NCBI RefSeq assembly: GCF_000172175.1
Contig: NZ_ABJL02000008.1
Coordinates: forward strand, 2,914,001-2,978,000
From: Bacteroides intestinalis DSM 17393
GTDB taxonomy: Bacteria > Bacteroidota > Bacteroidia > Bacteroidales > Bacteroidaceae
Direction of reading: 5' to 3'
DNA length: 64,000 nt
Shown here: positions 55,207-63,145 of the stretch, in pieces
How the letters are laid out: each line of letters opens with the position of its first letter
How positions within the stretch are numbered: the stretch's first letter is position 1
The notes under the pieces: model-generated
What the model was told of the DNA's origin: nothing
Seen by the model: the letters and a program-made list of their open reading frames with translations, nothing else
Database searches by the model: none
Position numbers and translations under genes: made by a program

Positions 55207-55390
55207 TCAAAACACAGCAGCTAATTTCTTTATATTGTTTAGCTTTTCACCCAAAGAGTCATTCTTTCGTGCTACCTGTATATTGTAATCCGTCTGCATT
55301 CTTACAAGCAAATCAGCATTGATACTCAAAGCTGCCTCTAAAAGCAAGGCAAATTCTGTTGTTATGTAAATTATTTGCTGCTATACCCAT
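55207..55390 (-). pseudogene. higA antitoxin remnant
   Basis: From an ATG at 55388-55390 (MGIAANN) the frame shifts after about 7 codons, after which a second frame reads TEFALLLEAALSINADLLVR ... RKNDSLGEKLNNIKKLAAVF to a stop at 55207. This is the C-terminal end of a HigA-type antitoxin; the DNA-binding helix-turn-helix is gone. It was probably a regulator of a toxin-antitoxin operon and is now non-functional. Confidence 0.7.
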
Positions 55391-55398
55391 AGTTCCTC

Positions 55399-55597
55399 CT
55401 ATTTATAATGATTTGTAATATCCACCAAAGAGCATATCTCTATGACTGCTTGATTACCCGCATTAGCTATTTCCCGAAATTCAAGCTTATATTGGCCGTT
55501 GATACGTAAAAAAGAAAGTCCTTTTTTATCACCTTTCATCGGTTTTTCCTTTTTCATAAAGTTCTGCCAAATACTCCTTTTCAAATTCTACATCCAT
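55399..55597 (-). pseudogene. higB (RelE-superfamily) toxin remnant
   Basis: The N-terminal MDVEFEKEYLAELYEKGK (start 55597) and the C-terminal KGDKKGLSFLRINGQYKLEF ... ICSLVDITNHYK (to 55399) are in different frames and lack roughly 40 residues between them. Both parts match HigB-type plasmid-maintenance toxins. The gene lies directly upstream of the higA remnant in the usual higB-higA order. Internal deletion plus frameshift makes it inactive. Confidence 0.75.
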
Positions 55598-55844
55598 ATA
55601 ACTACTCTTCGGTGATGCAAATTTAGATATAAATGCGAATCAGTAGTTGAATTATAAATCAAGATTTATATGCCAGTGTTATAAGAAAACAGCTAACGAA
55701 GCTGTTTTATCCTATTTAGAGTTTAATCTAAGCAGCACTTCACAACACGATTATATAACACTGATAACAAATAAGATACAGTACAAACAGATATATTTAT
55801 ATATATTTTATCAACGATTTATTTGCAGATTAAAAATAAAGCAC

Positions 55845-55852
55845 TACTTTTG
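55845..55852 (+). promoter_or_regulatory. -7 promoter element of the tRNA-Pro gene
   Basis: TACTTTTG (TAnnTTTG), 11 nt before the first base of the tRNA. Confidence 0.65.
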
Positions 55853-55863
55853 CATCCGCAATT

Positions 55864-55902
55864 CGGGATGTAGCTCAGCCCGGTAGAGTACGCGTCTGGG
55901 GG
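55864..55902 (+). tRNA. tRNA-Pro(GGG), 5' half only, cut in the anticodon loop
   Basis: 39 nt form the acceptor 5' strand CGGGATG, T8-A9, a proper D arm (GCTC/GAGT), A26, the 5' anticodon stem CGCGT and loop CTGGGGG, with anticodon GGG at 55898-55900. No 3' anticodon strand, T arm or acceptor 3' strand follows; the sequence changes to TAATGAAATG. It is therefore a truncated gene, best explained as the left attachment junction of an integrated element that crossed over in the anticodon loop. A complete copy might be rebuilt at the other end, outside the window. Confidence 0.85.
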
Positions 55903-55948
55903 TAATGAAATGAGCAAAGATTAAAAACATTGCAATATAATATAAGTC

Positions 55949-55983
55949 AAGGAGTTAAGCTAATACTTAACTCCTTATTTTTT
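55949..55983 (+). terminator. terminator after the tRNA fragment
   Basis: Perfect 11-bp stem AAGGAGTTAAG / CTTAACTCCTT with a 6-nt loop, followed by ATTTTTTT. It would end transcription coming from the truncated tRNA promoter. Confidence 0.9.
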
Positions 55984-56065
55984 ACCTGCGAATAAAATTC
56001 GATTAAAGTTTTCGGACAAATTGGTGCAAATACATCCAAAAAGTCACTCAATATTCCTTTTGTAT

Positions 56066-56689
56066 TTATTTGCAATGCCGGATAGAATCAGAAGGCTTCA
56101 AATTAAGAACTTCCTCAGCCTCCTCACATCCAAGGTCAGCAGCTTCTTGATAGAAACTATATGCTACCTCTAAGTCAATATCCTCACCATACAAACCTTT
56201 ATGGTAAATTTCCCCTGTTAAATACAATGCATACGGACTCCTTTTTTCCCTCAAATCAGATAATACACTCAAGGCAGACCGCACACACAATGGTTCTCTT
56301 GATTCTCCACCATAAAGAAATAGATTAAAGGCTTCCCACAATGCATCCTCATCAACGAATGCAAGTTCCTTAAATTCATCTTTAGAAAACAATGCTGCAC
56401 ACCTAAAAAACTCGGCAGCCTCCAAAGGGTCTTTCTCTAAATCGGGAGCCCCATACTTATAAAGATACGCAAATGTAATGTCTGCTTTATCATGCCCTAA
56501 ACTCCTTGCTTGGTTTAAATAGAACATTGCCTTATGCGTATTTTGTTCTACGTTTAGACCTTTCAAATACATCATTCCTAATGTGAAAGCTGCCTCCGAA
56601 TCTGTATCCGTATTCTTGATGAGATTAAACAACCTACTCTTACAACGACCAACTGTAATGCCATAGGCTTTTGACGTTTCTATTATCAT
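56066..56689 (-). CDS. Sel1-like repeat protein
   Basis: 207 residues, cytoplasmic (no signal peptide). Helical repeats of the Sel1/TPR type: AAFTLGMMYLKGLNVEQNTH, KAMFYLNQARSLGHDKAD, LYLTGEIYHKGLYGEDIDLE and VAYSFYQEAADLGCEEA. Sel1 proteins mediate protein interactions and are frequent mobile-element cargo. It is the first gene inside the putative element after the tRNA junction. No partner or promoter is evident. Confidence 0.8.
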   Translation of the reverse strand: MIIETSKAYGITVGRCKSRLFNLIKNTDTDSEAAFTLGMMYLKGLNVEQNTHKAMFYLNQARSLGHDKADITFAYLYKYGAPDLEKDPLEAAEFFRCAALFSKDEFKELAFVDEDALWEAFNLFLYGGESREPLCVRSALSVLSDLREKRSPYALYLTGEIYHKGLYGEDIDLEVAYSFYQEAADLGCEEAEEVLNLKPSDSIRHCK

Positions 56690-57092
56690 AATTTTATATT
56701 TTTAGATTTATACTTTTTAATTTATCACTGCATATCTCGTTTAGAACGAAACATAAACTTAAGGCAAAGGAATTGGTCCGTCACGTATTAAATGATTGTT
56801 GCTAAATAATTTTATTTTTCTCATGTTTTCAATATTCTATTCGGTCGTATAACGAAGAAATTGAAAACCATTTCTGTTAATTTCCAGTTAAAAAACATCT
56901 ATTGGAAGTTAATAAACATCAATACACAATACTGAAGACAACCTTAAAATCAAATGAATTGTTACAGGAAGTTTGCATTTAAAGAATCTTTTACCCCTCT
57001 ATTAGAAACAAAACCAATATAACAAACAGGGTAGGACAACTATTGCCCTACCCCTATCTTATATGCTCCGTTAGAAGCCTCATTGTTGTTAT
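56690..57092. other. AT-rich gene-free interval with repeat copy B
   Basis: The right part (56998-57091) repeats the segment at 55087-55180. Here the hairpin GGGGTAGGG / TCCTACCC is intact on the - strand and probably terminates the gene ending at 57093. The remaining 300 bp shows nothing I can support. Confidence 0.6.
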
Positions 57093-58190
57093 CTACTTGT
57101 ATATTGAATATACCTCAATAGGAACTGTATCTACTAAGCCATGTTTTACATAGCTTAAAGAAACAAGTTTTTCATCTACAGTTTTCCAATACAAAGAATA
57201 CTTTCCTTTTTTCACAATGTTATCCTCAACTATCTTTCTTATTTCTTTAGGTGCTTCTATTTGATTGGAATCATTCCACAACGAACTTCTATATGGATAT
57301 TTAAAATACAAATAAGAACTTTCTTTTTTATCATAAAGCACAGAACATTCATGCTCTTTTATTTTTAACTTGGGGTGAAATGTCATACTAAAGAACACTT
57401 TACCGTTAATGACTTTCGCAGTCTTTCCCCCTGTGCTTGACGGTTCGTATTCTATTCTACCGTGTAATTGCTCATTTTGCAACTCTGCATTCAAAACAAC
57501 TTCATCTTTTTGAATGACCGTAACCTGTTTATTCGTGTCAATAACAGCAGTATAGGTATGGAAAGAATGAGGCTGTAAATTAAATGATTTAACCTCACCA
57601 GCATTGTCGAAGAACTCCTTAACAACTTGTTGTTTTAGACTGTCTTGTAGGAATTGAACGCCATACGGATAAAGTTCTTCGAGTTTATTTCGGGCTGCAT
57701 TTTCTGCTTCCTGTTTAGCAACTTTTTCTTCTATTCTTTTACGTCTTTCAGGGGTATCTTTTATTGGATAGACAGACAAACTCCCCGAGCCACTTATATG
57801 TAGTTCAATCAGCTTATCCTTTTCAAACGTTTCACTTTGCATCTGCCCATAGTTACCAAGGAAACGACTTAGTTTTGTAGAAGTCATTACAATAGCTTCC
57901 GTCATGTTTCCAATTTCAAAGCCTGTATAAACATATCTTCCATTATCCATGCCTTTATAACTAAGGCTTAACGAATATTTCACATAGCCATATCTAAACT
58001 CTATTCCATAGGAGTTTTTCTTTTCTGAATAACTAATTTCAAGTGTGTTACCACCGTATATCGGTTTACCCGTATAGGGATTAGGGCACAGATAATCAGG
58101 ATATTCAAAAGTCTTAATAGAAGTGGATTTTTGAGCATAAGTAGAAAGAACCATTATTACGCTCATCAGAAACAGCAAAGTTCGTTTCAT
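57093..58190 (-). CDS. secreted protein of unknown function (element cargo)
   Basis: 365 residues from the ATG at 58190, where MKRTLLFLMSVIMVLSTYAQ gives a signal peptide; an extension to 58319 lacks one. No family recognised. A mid-region charged helix (RRKRIEEKVAKQEAENAARN, about 160-180) separates two beta-rich parts; NGKVFFSMTFHPKLKIKEHE and similar stretches alternate polar and hydrophobic residues. It is AT-rich like its neighbours. Periplasmic or surface location is expected; role unknown. Confidence 0.7.
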   Translation of the reverse strand: MKRTLLFLMSVIMVLSTYAQKSTSIKTFEYPDYLCPNPYTGKPIYGGNTLEISYSEKKNSYGIEFRYGYVKYSLSLSYKGMDNGRYVYTGFEIGNMTEAIVMTSTKLSRFLGNYGQMQSETFEKDKLIELHISGSGSLSVYPIKDTPERRKRIEEKVAKQEAENAARNKLEELYPYGVQFLQDSLKQQVVKEFFDNAGEVKSFNLQPHSFHTYTAVIDTNKQVTVIQKDEVVLNAELQNEQLHGRIEYEPSSTGGKTAKVINGKVFFSMTFHPKLKIKEHECSVLYDKKESSYLYFKYPYRSSLWNDSNQIEAPKEIRKIVEDNIVKKGKYSLYWKTVDEKLVSLSYVKHGLVDTVPIEVYSIYK

Positions 58191-59048
58191 AATACTGTGA
58201 TTTACTTCCCACAGCCTCGACAGGAAAGGTTTGTATAAAAAGGAAAGCGTGAGGCTGTTAGAATTATCTGTTTTAGAGGCTCTGGTAAACCCGTGGTACA
58301 AGATAAAACGACACCCCACGCCAAGCCATATATATCACTGATATATACAAGATTAGCATGAGCGTTTGTATCGTCTATCCCCGTACCACATGAAATTTTA
58401 CCAGAATTTCTAAAACGGGATAAAGCTAAACGCTTCCTTTATTTAATATGTCGTCAACAAGTCTTATCACCTGTTAACGGGACAAATATAACTAAAATCC
58501 AGCGTTCTACAAACGTTTTTCGGGATGTCGTGGAACAAATTTACTCATTTATTGATAGTTCACAAGATTTTAGGGAGGGAACTCCGATGAGGTTGTTACA
58601 TTTCAAAATGTCGTATCTTTTATGGATGCCTCAAAATAGCCTCATCGCCATATCCACCACTCCAACTATATCTTACCATTCGATTATACTTCATCTGTTT
58701 TGATGTGATACATGATATTTCCTCTCCCCTATATTGCAAGTCTTCTATGACGTTGTACTCTGTCATCACATAGGATCATCACTATATAGTGGATTTTACG
58801 AGTTCTAAATCTTCTTTGACTCTGTCATGTATTAGTTCTATCGATTGTACATTAAGCCTCATCACACAAGGAGCCACATCAAAACCTTAAGTCACTTCTC
58901 CGCCCAACTAAGTTACTATATAAAAAGTAACAAAAAGGCAAATATACTTTATAATGAAACCCTTCTTCTAATATTCTCTTTGATATTTTTTCCTAAAAAG
59001 CTAGGCTAACCCAAAGTTTTTTTCTTCTTTTGTAAAAAATATATTCAT
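58191..59048. other. 858-bp gene-free interval in the element
   Basis: Contains an 8-bp inverted repeat ACAGCCTC/GAGGCTGT (58211-58218, 58251-58258) in the likely leader of the 58190 gene and a perfect TATATATC-ACT-GATATATA palindrome at 58329-58347. The part from 58400 to 59048 is AT-rich and shows no ORF, promoter consensus or RNA I can support. It separates the secreted-protein gene from the divergent restriction-enzyme gene. Confidence 0.6.
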
Positions 59049-59780
59049 ATGGATTTAGAACAAAAAATATTAGCCTACTGTGACGAATACAATATTCCTG
59101 TTCACTATCTTTTTGAAATATTGGAAGACCAAAAAGTAGTTCCAATGATAAGAGGAAAAGCGACGGAATATAATGCCTACATTTATTTACAAGAACATTT
59201 GGATAAATTCACATGGGATGTTCAAAAATTAAACTTAAATGCCCAAAACAACACAATTGATGAGGATGTAAGTATTACTCACAGAAAAACAGGAATTAGA
59301 CTAAAAGTTGAATGTAAAAATGCAGTTAGAGGTTCATTTAGCATAGGTAAACGGACTAAGGTCTTGAAAGTTCCTCATTTTAAGGTAAAATGCCATCGTT
59401 CTAGGAGTAATATGAAATTAAGTCAAACAACCAACGATAGATATTTAATTGGCGACTTTGATTTATTGGTATGTAATACTTCTAATGCTTTGTACGAAGG
59501 AAACACTATTGAAAGTCTCGAATTAATTAACAACAAAGAATTAATTACAGTGTTATATGAATATTATAATGTGAATAATAATAAAGATTTAATTAAAGCC
59601 TGCAATAAAGATTGGAGATTTGTAATACCGTCTGACATTGCAGAAAATGACAACTCAATCCCAAGAACACCGTATGTTGCCTTAAAAAACGACATTCACT
59701 GGACCTCTATTAACAATCTCAACGATAGATTATTGCGAATAGTTACTACCAAAAGAAATGAAAGCAAAAAAAAGAAATAA
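59049..59780 (+). CDS. putative type II restriction endonuclease
   Basis: 243 residues, AT-rich. The region around residues 70-90 fits a PD-(D/E)XK nuclease: acidic IDEDVSI, then IRLKVECKNAVRGSF, where ECK would be the ExK pair (about 87-89). Lys-rich ends (ESKKKK). No close family recalled. It converges on an adenine methyltransferase gene whose stop is 31 nt away, the usual linkage of a restriction-modification system. Recognition sequence unknown. The assignment rests on the motif and the neighbour. Confidence 0.6.
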   Translation: MDLEQKILAYCDEYNIPVHYLFEILEDQKVVPMIRGKATEYNAYIYLQEHLDKFTWDVQKLNLNAQNNTIDEDVSITHRKTGIRLKVECKNAVRGSFSIGKRTKVLKVPHFKVKCHRSRSNMKLSQTTNDRYLIGDFDLLVCNTSNALYEGNTIESLELINNKELITVLYEYYNVNNNKDLIKACNKDWRFVIPSDIAENDNSIPRTPYVALKNDIHWTSINNLNDRLLRIVTTKRNESKKKK

Positions 59781-59799
59781 AAACAACAGCATTAAAGAT

Positions 59800-59834
59800 T
59801 TCATTCTCAACTACTCTAAATAGTTGAGAATGAA
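59800..59834. terminator. shared stem-loop between the convergent restriction-modification genes
   Basis: Perfect 14-bp stem TTCATTCTCAACTA / TAGTTGAGAATGAA with a 7-nt loop. The left arm contains the methyltransferase stop codon (59811-59813) and the right arm its last codons. Likely bidirectional terminator. Confidence 0.85.
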
Positions 59835-60689
59835 TAATTCTTTTCCTTTATACCTTTTGCCTTTTTTATCCGTTTTTTCTTTTTGATCATCGGTACGTTG
59901 AATACAATAATTCCATTCTTTATCATACATTTCTCTAGCCCAAGAATATAAATTTCTAACATCTTGCACATTATCATAAGTAATAAAAATATTCAACCTA
60001 TTTCTATTATTCTTCAAACATTCTAAGAGCCTGTAATGATCATCCCTTGAGAAAAAGTACTGGTAAAATTTATCTTGATCAGCATTAAAATATGGAGGGT
60101 CAACGAATAGCAATGAACCATTGGGAGCCTGGTTAATCACAGTCTCAAAATCCCAACATGTAAGCCTAACCCCTTGTAGTTTTTGACTTGTTCGCAAAAT
60201 ATTATTTCCCCAATTCTTAGGCTGCATAGAATATTTATCTCCATACCCCCAATACATATTCTGACGATTCATTATACCACTATAAGATGTTCGATTAAGA
60301 TAATACCACCTTAAAGCTTTTTCTAAATCACTTTGAGGAACATACTCATTTTTAAAGAATGTATGCAATTCTTTTAATGCAGGCATAGGGTCTCCTACTT
60401 TAACATTAGAAACTAGTTTTGCTGGAATTCTACTAATACGACTATTGCGTCTCTTTAATAAATCTATAAGTTCATTGGGCTGATCTCTTATTACACATAA
60501 AGTATTGATAAGTTCATCATCAATATCATTTAACCAATTATTCACCACTTTATCTTTTGCAAAAAAAATGCTAGCTCCTCCACAGAAAGGTTCTATGTAG
60601 TAATCATGGTCAATAATATGCTCTAAAATAAGTTTACGAGCATAAAATTTCCCACCTGCATATCTAAAAGGACTATTAATTGAATTCAT
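59811..60689 (-). CDS. D12-class DNA adenine-N6 methyltransferase
   Basis: 292 residues, typical of Dam/DpnM-type enzymes. SAM motif SPFRYAGGKFYARKLI at the N-terminus, YYIEPFCGGASIFFAK, and the catalytic DPPY in LFVDPPYFNAD (about 197-200). It methylates adenine in a short DNA target and would protect the host from the convergent nuclease. The start at 60689 is required by the N-terminal motif, yet a TAATTTTG -7 element lies only 4 nt upstream, suggesting a leaderless transcript. Confidence 0.92.
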   Translation of the reverse strand: MNSINSPFRYAGGKFYARKLILEHIIDHDYYIEPFCGGASIFFAKDKVVNNWLNDIDDELINTLCVIRDQPNELIDLLKRRNSRISRIPAKLVSNVKVGDPMPALKELHTFFKNEYVPQSDLEKALRWYYLNRTSYSGIMNRQNMYWGYGDKYSMQPKNWGNNILRTSQKLQGVRLTCWDFETVINQAPNGSLLFVDPPYFNADQDKFYQYFFSRDDHYRLLECLKNNRNRLNIFITYDNVQDVRNLYSWAREMYDKEWNYCIQRTDDQKEKTDKKGKRYKGKELFILNYLE

Positions 60690-60693
60690 GGCA

Positions 60694-60701
60694 CAAAATT
60701 A
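60694..60701 (-). promoter_or_regulatory. -7 element directly before the methyltransferase start
   Basis: Reads TAATTTTG on the - strand, 4 nt before the ATG. No -33 TTG is clear. Confidence 0.4.
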
Positions 60702-61218
60702 AATAATTCAATTAGATTAAGATTGATTATAGCAGAATTATTTTGAAAAAACTCCATATCCTGCACTCCATTCACACCTATAGAGAGCCTGTATCGAAGA
60801 ACAATTGGTGATATAAAAAAATGTAAAACATTGATTTACAAACATTTGCCAACAAGAGTCATTCGTTAAAAAGAAGAAAAACATCTACAGGCTCACTTCT
60901 TTAAAAGCCTTACATATCTATATATCATACCTACTAAAACAATTTAACCATACATAATATTTTTCCTTTCCACATTATACGGACTCTATACATAACTTAT
61001 TGTTATCACATGAGAGCATTATACGACGTAGTAAAGGTTTTGAATCTCAAATCCTCTGTCAATAATAAATAATATTTTCTATCAACTATACATATCACTT
61101 GTAGAATTACACTACCTCGTATTAGAGCGTTTAAGCCATTATTATACTCCACCGAATACTTTTATTGTATCTGATAAGTTTTTGGCTATGCACGACCAAC
61201 AGCCCCCTCATTTAAAAG

Positions 61219-61293
61219 ATAAGGCTTGGTAATCATCTGAAGAATAAACGTAGGAAGTGGAGTTTGCACCCTCTGATGATTACCAAGCCTTAT
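61219..61293. repeat. 19-bp perfect inverted repeat beside the replication gene
   Basis: ATAAGGCTTGGTAATCATC (61219-61237) and its exact reverse complement (61275-61293), separated by 37 nt. It ends 17 nt before the stop of the gene II-like protein. It may be that gene's terminator, a single-strand origin or a replication nick-site structure. Confidence 0.85.
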
Positions 61294-61309
61294 TTGATTA
61301 GGGAGAGAA

Positions 61310-62305
61310 CTAACAGGCGGTATTGAATATTCGTCGTTCCTCTGCGACACTCATACTATCTGCTGACTGCTCCAATAGCCAAGCAAGATACTGTTCTATT
61401 TTGTCTGTCAGTTCCAATGTCAGATTAGGGAGAGCCAAATGTTTTTTGCCCCACTCCAACGCTTCTTGGATTTTCTTTTGTATTTGCCCATGCAGGACAC
61501 GGTCTTGGGGTTGCGGATTTGCCCGAAGTTTAAACAGGATATGCTTCACATAATAAGACAGGTTTTGGTCGGCATTTGCTATACAAATACACCACTTGGC
61601 AAAGTCCTTGGCGCTCTCAAAAATACGGTAATCCACATCCCAACAGTCATTAGGCAGTTTCACCATATCCTCATAATATCCAAACCACTCTGCAACCAGC
61701 GTCCAAAATACCTGTTTGTTCCAAAGCTCCTCTGCTACTATATCCCTGCCAAACAACCTATTCAGTCCTTTGGTACTAAATGTTACCTCGTACCTCAATA
61801 GGTTCTTCGGCAAGTTCTCTCTTCCATATTTAGGTAGCTCCCGTTTCTTCTTTGCTTCCTGCATCTTATCATAAAACTTACAGCGCACCTCTTTGTTATC
61901 CATATATTTAGTACCACTCCATCCATTAGGTCTAAATGCTTTCATGGCATCCAACTTCTGCATATACATAATAGGAGGCTCTTTCATACTAAAGTTATGT
62001 GCAAACTCTGCTGACTCCACTACTGCCTCATACATAGGTACCCCCAAGTCTTTGCTTAACTGCATAATAACTATTTTCACCTCCTTTAATGATAGGGTCT
62101 TTAGGTTATGCCCACATAGACATTTAGGAAGACTGCCCTCGAATGACACATACGTTTCAGTGGCTATGACTTTACGTCCAAGCCATAACCCACTACCTCC
62201 TGTACCATCAGCAAAGTAGGACTGCGCAACTATGCGTTTTAATACCGACTGCCAGTCGTACCCTGTTGGTAGGACATATAATATTAACTTGACTTTATCA
62301 TACAT
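61310..62305 (-). CDS. phage/plasmid replication initiator, gene II/X (Phage_CRI)-like
   Basis: 331 residues. The N-terminal MYDKVKLILYVLPTGYDW, GSLPKCLCGHNLKTLSL, KFYDKMQEAKKKRELP and LLRYEVTFSTKGLNRLFG fit, from memory, the gene II-type replication proteins common on small Bacteroides elements and filamentous phages. The catalytic Tyr cannot be assigned with certainty. It would nick DNA and start rolling-circle replication. It lies next to a 19-bp inverted repeat and, on the other side, a helix-turn-helix protein and an integrase, forming a replication/integration module. Confidence 0.65.
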   Translation of the reverse strand: MYDKVKLILYVLPTGYDWQSVLKRIVAQSYFADGTGGSGLWLGRKVIATETYVSFEGSLPKCLCGHNLKTLSLKEVKIVIMQLSKDLGVPMYEAVVESAEFAHNFSMKEPPIMYMQKLDAMKAFRPNGWSGTKYMDNKEVRCKFYDKMQEAKKKRELPKYGRENLPKNLLRYEVTFSTKGLNRLFGRDIVAEELWNKQVFWTLVAEWFGYYEDMVKLPNDCWDVDYRIFESAKDFAKWCICIANADQNLSYYVKHILFKLRANPQPQDRVLHGQIQKKIQEALEWGKKHLALPNLTLELTDKIEQYLAWLLEQSADSMSVAEERRIFNTAC

Positions 62306-62357
62306 GACTATAAAATTTAGATGTATATAGAATGTTATACAAAATTGAGCTTATTAA

Positions 62358-63143
62358 CTATTTACGAAGACGCGCAACAAATCCTAACTCCATGCTTTCA
62401 ATGAATTCCTGCTTAGTTTCTTGCCTTTTAGCCATCATCCACGTTATTATTTCATCACGCTTAAATCTTAGTATTCGCCCACTTTCCGCACGATAACAAG
62501 GTATTTCTTTATGGCTTGTCAGTTTATAAATTGTATGTTTAGACTGCCCAATCAACTCACTACAAACATCAATACCAAACATCTCCGGATAATCTTCTAT
62601 CCGTTTTAGCGGTCTATTGGTCTTCTGTTTTTCGTTTTTCCCCTCTGACGATACTACTCCCAGCATAGTACAAATTATTTCCCGTAGCGACCTTATTTGA
62701 GCCAAAACATAATATTCCCACTCGTTTCTTAAAAACTCCATGTCATTATACAACCATGCGCTTTCCACAGAATCACGATGATGTTCATTAATGAAACCGT
62801 ACTTTGCTATTGCTTCATATAGGAAGTCCGCCACCAAACCTGTCTTTCCCTCTTTTTGCAAATAGACTTCCTCATTGTAGGTATCATCCAAATCTTGCCT
62901 ACTCATACTCATCCCTCCTTGAGTTACAGACTTTACCTTTACTTCATAAGTAGGAATAAAATATCTGCTTTTCCACACAGTAACAACTGAATCAACCTCC
63001 TTTAATGCCTGCCGGAGCTTTCCTTTATCTCCATCAGTCAATCTTTTTATATAGGTGTATAACCAACTCTCACAGACTGCTGCTTCCCCTCTGAGCAACT
63101 TGTTAATCAAGTCACCCAAAGGCATATTGTAAGTGATGAACAT
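62358..63143 (-). CDS. helix-turn-helix (excisionase-like) protein
   Basis: 261 residues. The last 70 carry a MerR/excisionase-type helix-turn-helix: SELIGQSKHTIYKLTSHKEI followed by RAESGRILRFKRDEIITWM, a wing typical of HTH_17. The N-terminal 190 residues are helical and charged with no family I know. It starts 2 nt after the integrase stop and precedes the replication gene by 52 nt, so all three are one transcript. Probable regulator of excision or replication. Confidence 0.78.
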   Translation of the reverse strand: MFITYNMPLGDLINKLLRGEAAVCESWLYTYIKRLTDGDKGKLRQALKEVDSVVTVWKSRYFIPTYEVKVKSVTQGGMSMSRQDLDDTYNEEVYLQKEGKTGLVADFLYEAIAKYGFINEHHRDSVESAWLYNDMEFLRNEWEYYVLAQIRSLREIICTMLGVVSSEGKNEKQKTNRPLKRIEDYPEMFGIDVCSELIGQSKHTIYKLTSHKEIPCYRAESGRILRFKRDEIITWMMAKRQETKQEFIESMELGFVARLRK

Positions 63144-63145
63144 AA

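Larger units (their letters stand above)
54844..55863. other. gene-poor junction with repeats and decayed genes
   Basis: About 1 kb without an intact gene between aroB and the tRNA fragment. It contains the 22-nt tandem array (54873-54970), a copy of a segment also found at 56998-57091 (here 55087-55180), the remains of higA and higB (55207-55597), and the tRNA promoter (55845). This looks like debris of earlier insertions at the tRNA site. Confidence 0.7.
60690..61309. other. AT-rich gene-free interval between methyltransferase and replication gene
   Basis: About 620 bp. Contains a 9-bp perfect inverted repeat GAGCCTGTA/TACAGGCTC (60785-60793, 60886-60894) and, next to the replication gene, the 19-bp inverted repeat described separately. 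No ORF worth reporting. Such an interval beside a rolling-circle-type initiator could include an origin. Confidence 0.55.

Noticed and set aside
55864..55940. Complete tRNA-Pro gene
   Set aside because: After position 38 of the tRNA no complementary anticodon strand, T arm or acceptor strand can be found.
58329..58347. Controller-protein operator for the restriction-modification genes (TATATATC-ACT-GATATATA)
   Set aside because: It lies about 700 bp from the nuclease gene and no controller protein is encoded nearby, so only the palindrome itself is reported.
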